Assembly: GCA_022842225.1 (NCBI GenBank)
Contig: JALHPX010000003.1
Coordinates: 1 to 24,851 of the forward strand
DNA from: a bacterium
GTDB taxonomy: Bacteria; Bdellovibrionota; FAC87; UBA2466
Direction: 5' to 3'
Length of the DNA stretch: 24,851 nt
Part shown: positions 22,304 to 24,851 of the stretch, in pieces
How positions within the stretch are numbered: position 1 is the first letter of the stretch
How the letters are laid out: the number at the start of each line of letters is the position of its first letter
The notes under the pieces: generated by a model
What the model saw: the letters and a program-made list of their open reading frames with translations, nothing else
Databases searched by the model: none
Told to the model about the DNA's origin: nothing
Position numbers and translations under genes: made by a program

Positions 22304-23752
22304 TTGCGTCTCGGGTTACCACTCGGATTTCAACGGTTGGGAATTTGGACCCTTTGGGGAGGGGTTTTGGCCTTACTCTGGCTGGGTTTGGCTCGGGAAT
22401 CCCGGGAAAGGTCGCGGGCTTGGGAGGTTTGTGCGGCGGCTCGGGCCGAGAGAAGTCCGGACCCGAGCAACGCGGGATTCGCTTGGCGGGCCAGGGTGGA
22501 GCGAGTGGAGGTGGATCGTTGGGTGTTGGGAGAATTGGAGGTTTCCTGGAGCGGACAATGGGTGTCGGTCGCCCGGCGCAGCCGATTGCGACCAACCGGA
22601 CCTGTAGCGGACTCGGTAAGTACCGGGGATCGGATTGGAGGGTGGGCGCGGTTGCAGTGCAAGTCGGCGCTCCGCAATCCGATCTACTATGGGGCCTTCT
22701 TTGTCGATCACCTGCCGCAGGCGCGCTGGCCAGCAGTTCGACTGTTGAAAGTAGAGGGACTGTGGCGGGAGCCACCGGGATCGCGGTCCATTCTTGCGCG
22801 TAAGTTTTCGCAGTGGTTAGCCCAGTCATTGAATTCTCATCAGCAACTGAAAGCTCTGGCTTTTGCCGCCTGGTTTGCGGACGATAGTTTTTTTTCCAAA
22901 GCATTTTTAGATTGGCACCGACAAACGGGTTTGAGTCATGCGCTCGCGGTGAGTGGTCAGCACGTGGTGCTGTTGGCAGTGGCGCTGCGGTTTTGTTTTC
23001 GCGCGATAATGTTGCCAGTTTATTTTCTGTTCTCGTCGACAAAAGCGATGTTCTGGCTTCTCGAGCTGGCTCAGGTTTTAGCGAGCTGCATTTATCTTTT
23101 GCTTTGTCCCGCGGAGGGATCGGTGTGGAGAGCGACGAGTGCAGCGCTTTTTGCGTCGGCGCTTCGCTGCTTGCACTGGCACTCGCAAAGTCTGCAGGTG
23201 TTTTGTTCTGTCTTAGCTCTCGCAATTTGCTTGGAGCCCGCCAGCGCGTCGAACTGGGGATTTCTTCTCAGTAGTATCGGTACGTTTCTGTTGTTTTCTG
23301 CGCACTCAGTTTGGAAATCCTACTTGGCGGTGAGTCTCGTTCTGCCATTAGCGATGCTGCCACTGCAGCTGCACTTCTTTTGGAACTGGGATTGGGCGCT
23401 GTGTCTGCACGCAGTGGCGTTTTGTTGGCTCTGGGCCTGCGTGTGGATCCCGCTGGCCTTTGCTGTTCCTGTGCTGACCGCACTGCCGCAGTGCGCCTCA
23501 TTGTTGGGAGTGGCGGAAGAAGGTTTTGCTGCGTTCAGTCATTGGGTGGTGAAGTGCCCCACCTGGACGCATGCCGCGGTGCGGCCGGTGTTCTGGGAAG
23601 CGGTTGGCTGGACGAGTTTGGGTTTGGGAGTGGCAGGAGCGGTGGTGACGATCGGGAGACGTTTGCCCAAGGCATTTCGAGCGTGGAGCTATGCATTAAA
23701 ACTCGCCGCGCCATGCATTGATTTTCGACGAAAAACCGTGTGGAATAAATAA
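22304..23752 (+). CDS. comEC: ComEC/Rec2-family DNA-uptake channel lacking the C-terminal hydrolase domain
   Basis: 482 residues, TTG start. Two N-terminal hydrophobic helices (about 12-32) precede an OB-like periplasmic region (55-155, ending NPIYYGAFFVDHLPQ). The competence domain then carries the ComEC core motif GLSHALAVSGQHVVLL (209-224), GSVWRATSAAL (272-282) and NWGFLLSSIGTFLLF (317-331), with about eight membrane segments. ComEC passes single-stranded DNA across the inner membrane during transformation. Full-length proteins are about 700-800 residues with a metallo-beta-lactamase-like domain at the end; here the frame stops with a basic tail after the last helix. The short form is also seen in some other lineages. 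No other competence genes are in view. Unusually rich in Trp. Confidence 0.85.
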   Translation: MRLGLPLGFQRLGIWTLWGGVLALLWLGLARESRERSRAWEVCAAARAERSPDPSNAGFAWRARVERVEVDRWVLGELEVSWSGQWVSVARRSRLRPTGPVADSVSTGDRIGGWARLQCKSALRNPIYYGAFFVDHLPQARWPAVRLLKVEGLWREPPGSRSILARKFSQWLAQSLNSHQQLKALAFAAWFADDSFFSKAFLDWHRQTGLSHALAVSGQHVVLLAVALRFCFRAIMLPVYFLFSSTKAMFWLLELAQVLASCIYLLLCPAEGSVWRATSAALFASALRCLHWHSQSLQVFCSVLALAICLEPASASNWGFLLSSIGTFLLFSAHSVWKSYLAVSLVLPLAMLPLQLHFFWNWDWALCLHAVAFCWLWACVWIPLAFAVPVLTALPQCASLLGVAEEGFAAFSHWVVKCPTWTHAAVRPVFWEAVGWTSLGLGVAGAVVTIGRRLPKAFRAWSYALKLAAPCIDFRRKTVWNK

Positions 23753-23764
23753 CATAGAGGTTCT

Positions 23765-24823
23765 ATGACCGGTGAGAAACCTGAAAAGCAAAACCGGGTG
23801 CGCGAAGCGCTGGGTAGACTGTACGAAGAGTATCCGCCTTACTTCCGCGAGTACCTGCGCCGGTACGAAGAAGATCCCACCAGCCGCGTTTTTGCTCCAC
23901 TCGCTGAAGCTTATCGAAAATTGGGCCGCCTCGATGATGCTATTTCCATTTGCCGCGAAGGCTTGGAGCACCATCCGGAATTTCACGGTGGCCGTGTCGC
24001 ACTTGCCAAGTGCTTGATGGACAAAAACGACCTAGGGAGCGCGCGTGTGGAATTAGAACGCGTGATCCGGGTAGCGCCCGAAAATTTATTAGCGCAGCGA
24101 TTACTGGGCGATGTTGCCAAGGGCTTGGGCGACACGGTGTCGGCCTTGCACGCGTATAAAATGGCGTTGCTCTTGGCGCCCAACGACGTCGCACTGGCTG
24201 AAAAAGTGCACGAGCTGGAACACTCCACTGCTGTTTTCCTGCACTCTGGCGGCGTTTCCGCGGATGGCAGTGTGCCCGTGAATGTTCGAACGGAAACTCC
24301 TTCAAACGAGGATCTTGCACCTTTGTGGTCCACTACTCCGACTCAATCTGAGCCAGTATCGACGACAAACACCGGTAGCGTTTGGGCCGCTGAGGATCCG
24401 GGAGTGATGGAGCCGACGTTAGCTTCGCTCCGCTCCATGGATTTGGAAGAGGTTGCGGAAGATAACTACGAGCCGTCGGGTAGCGAAGTCGTCGATCGGC
24501 TATTGGGCGACAGCGACTCCGTCGACGACGAAGCCTTTAAAATTGAACACATCAGCGCCGTTTTCGATGAAGAGGCAGCGGGTAAGAAGGAAATCACCAC
24601 TGAGACTTTGGGTGATCTGTATTTTTCCCAAGGACAGTTCGAACGCGCCCTTCGGATTTTTGAGAAGCTTCCGCGCACTCCTGAATTGCTTCGCAAGCTC
24701 CGAGATTGCAAGGTGCGCTTGGGTGTCGACGAAAACCGACTGCAGCGCAGCCGCCAAGTAGCTCTACTCCGCGATGTCCTCAAAAAAGCCCAGAATGCGA
24801 ACGCCCGCCGGGCAAAGTCCTAG
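23765..24823 (+). CDS. Cytoplasmic tetratricopeptide-repeat protein
   Basis: 352 residues with no signal peptide or membrane segment. Three tandem TPRs occupy about 40-141 (PLAEAYRKLGRLDDAISICREGLEHHP; KCLMDKNDLGSARVELERVIRVAPEN; GDVAKGLGDTVSALHAYKMALLLAPND). A disordered acidic, Ser/Thr-rich linker follows (about 160-275), then another TPR-like unit (TLGDLYFSQGQFERALRIFEKL, about 283-304) and a basic helical end. Proteins of this layout act as adaptors; the partner is unknown. GAGG is five bases ahead of the ATG and the gene begins 12 bases after comEC, so the two are probably co-transcribed. Confidence 0.85.
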   Translation: MTGEKPEKQNRVREALGRLYEEYPPYFREYLRRYEEDPTSRVFAPLAEAYRKLGRLDDAISICREGLEHHPEFHGGRVALAKCLMDKNDLGSARVELERVIRVAPENLLAQRLLGDVAKGLGDTVSALHAYKMALLLAPNDVALAEKVHELEHSTAVFLHSGGVSADGSVPVNVRTETPSNEDLAPLWSTTPTQSEPVSTTNTGSVWAAEDPGVMEPTLASLRSMDLEEVAEDNYEPSGSEVVDRLLGDSDSVDDEAFKIEHISAVFDEEAAGKKEITTETLGDLYFSQGQFERALRIFEKLPRTPELLRKLRDCKVRLGVDENRLQRSRQVALLRDVLKKAQNANARRAKS

Positions 24824-24851
24824 ATTCGAGCGTGGGGACTTGAATTTTGCG

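Noticed and set aside
22266..23225. Minus-strand open frame of 319 codons, rich in Pro, Ser and Arg
   Set aside because: It is antisense to comEC in a GC-rich stretch; composition is that of a shadow frame and ComEC motifs are clear on the plus strand.
1..24851. CRISPR arrays, insertion sequences, prophage genes
   Set aside because: No regularly spaced repeats, transposase or integrase motifs or phage structural genes were found on either strand.

Overview
The window reads as chromosomal DNA of a Gram-negative, double-membrane bacterium, most likely a predatory-type or deltaproteobacteria-like lineage (Bdellovibrionota/Oligoflexia or a relative). The grounds are many outer-membrane lipoproteins and beta-barrels, a barrel of the type seen in myxobacteria and Bdellovibrio, an AgmX/GltJ-like C-terminal domain, a FadL-type porin, and the classic rplU-rpmA-obg-nadD order. 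This placement is inference; there is no rRNA here. The genes are densely packed and mostly in long co-directional runs. I see no phage, transposon or CRISPR sequence.

Layout. 1-774 (+): 3' part of a multi-pass membrane protein. 679-3612 (-): a catabolic operon of 3-hydroxyisobutyryl-CoA hydrolase-like protein, enoyl-CoA hydratase and a KAS III-like ketosynthase. 3652-4713 (+): CorA, followed by a bidirectional terminator. 4845-6089 (-): FadL-like outer-membrane channel. 6194-6269 (+): tRNA-Glu(TTC) with its own terminator. 6359-7612 (+): SDF-family symporter with unusual binding-site motifs. 7725-16887 (+): a ten-gene, almost gap-free operon behind one strong sigma70-type promoter, with an eleventh gene to 18073. 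18129-22174 (-): DUF366 protein, QueC, a small ORF, NadD, Obg (frameshifted by one base), L27 and L21. 22304-24823 (+): ComEC-like channel and a TPR protein.

The 7725-16887 operon is the item of most interest. It encodes a MotA-type stator, a MotB-type stator with the proton-binding Asp and a peptidoglycan-binding OmpA domain, and a single-pass protein whose periplasmic part resembles a FliF-type ring-building domain and whose cytoplasmic part resembles FliG/MgtE-N helical repeats. With these are a TPR lipoprotein, two tandem paralogous lipoproteins with a VWA-like core, two outer-membrane barrels (one fused to a FlgO/CsgG-like domain), a secreted helical protein and a short anchored protein with an AgmX/GltJ-like tail. 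There are no flagellar rod, hook, filament or export genes. The set looks like a proton-driven, envelope-spanning machine related to flagellar stators and to the myxobacterial Agl-Glt gliding apparatus, but with its own rotor-like part. Its role (gliding, surface motility, envelope work or prey interaction) cannot be read from sequence.

The minus-strand block at 18129-22174 joins ribosome assembly (L21, L27, Obg), NAD synthesis (NadD) and 7-deazaguanine synthesis (QueC plus DUF366). The Obg frame breaks at one point where adding a single base restores a full 374-residue protein, so a sequence error is the simplest reading.
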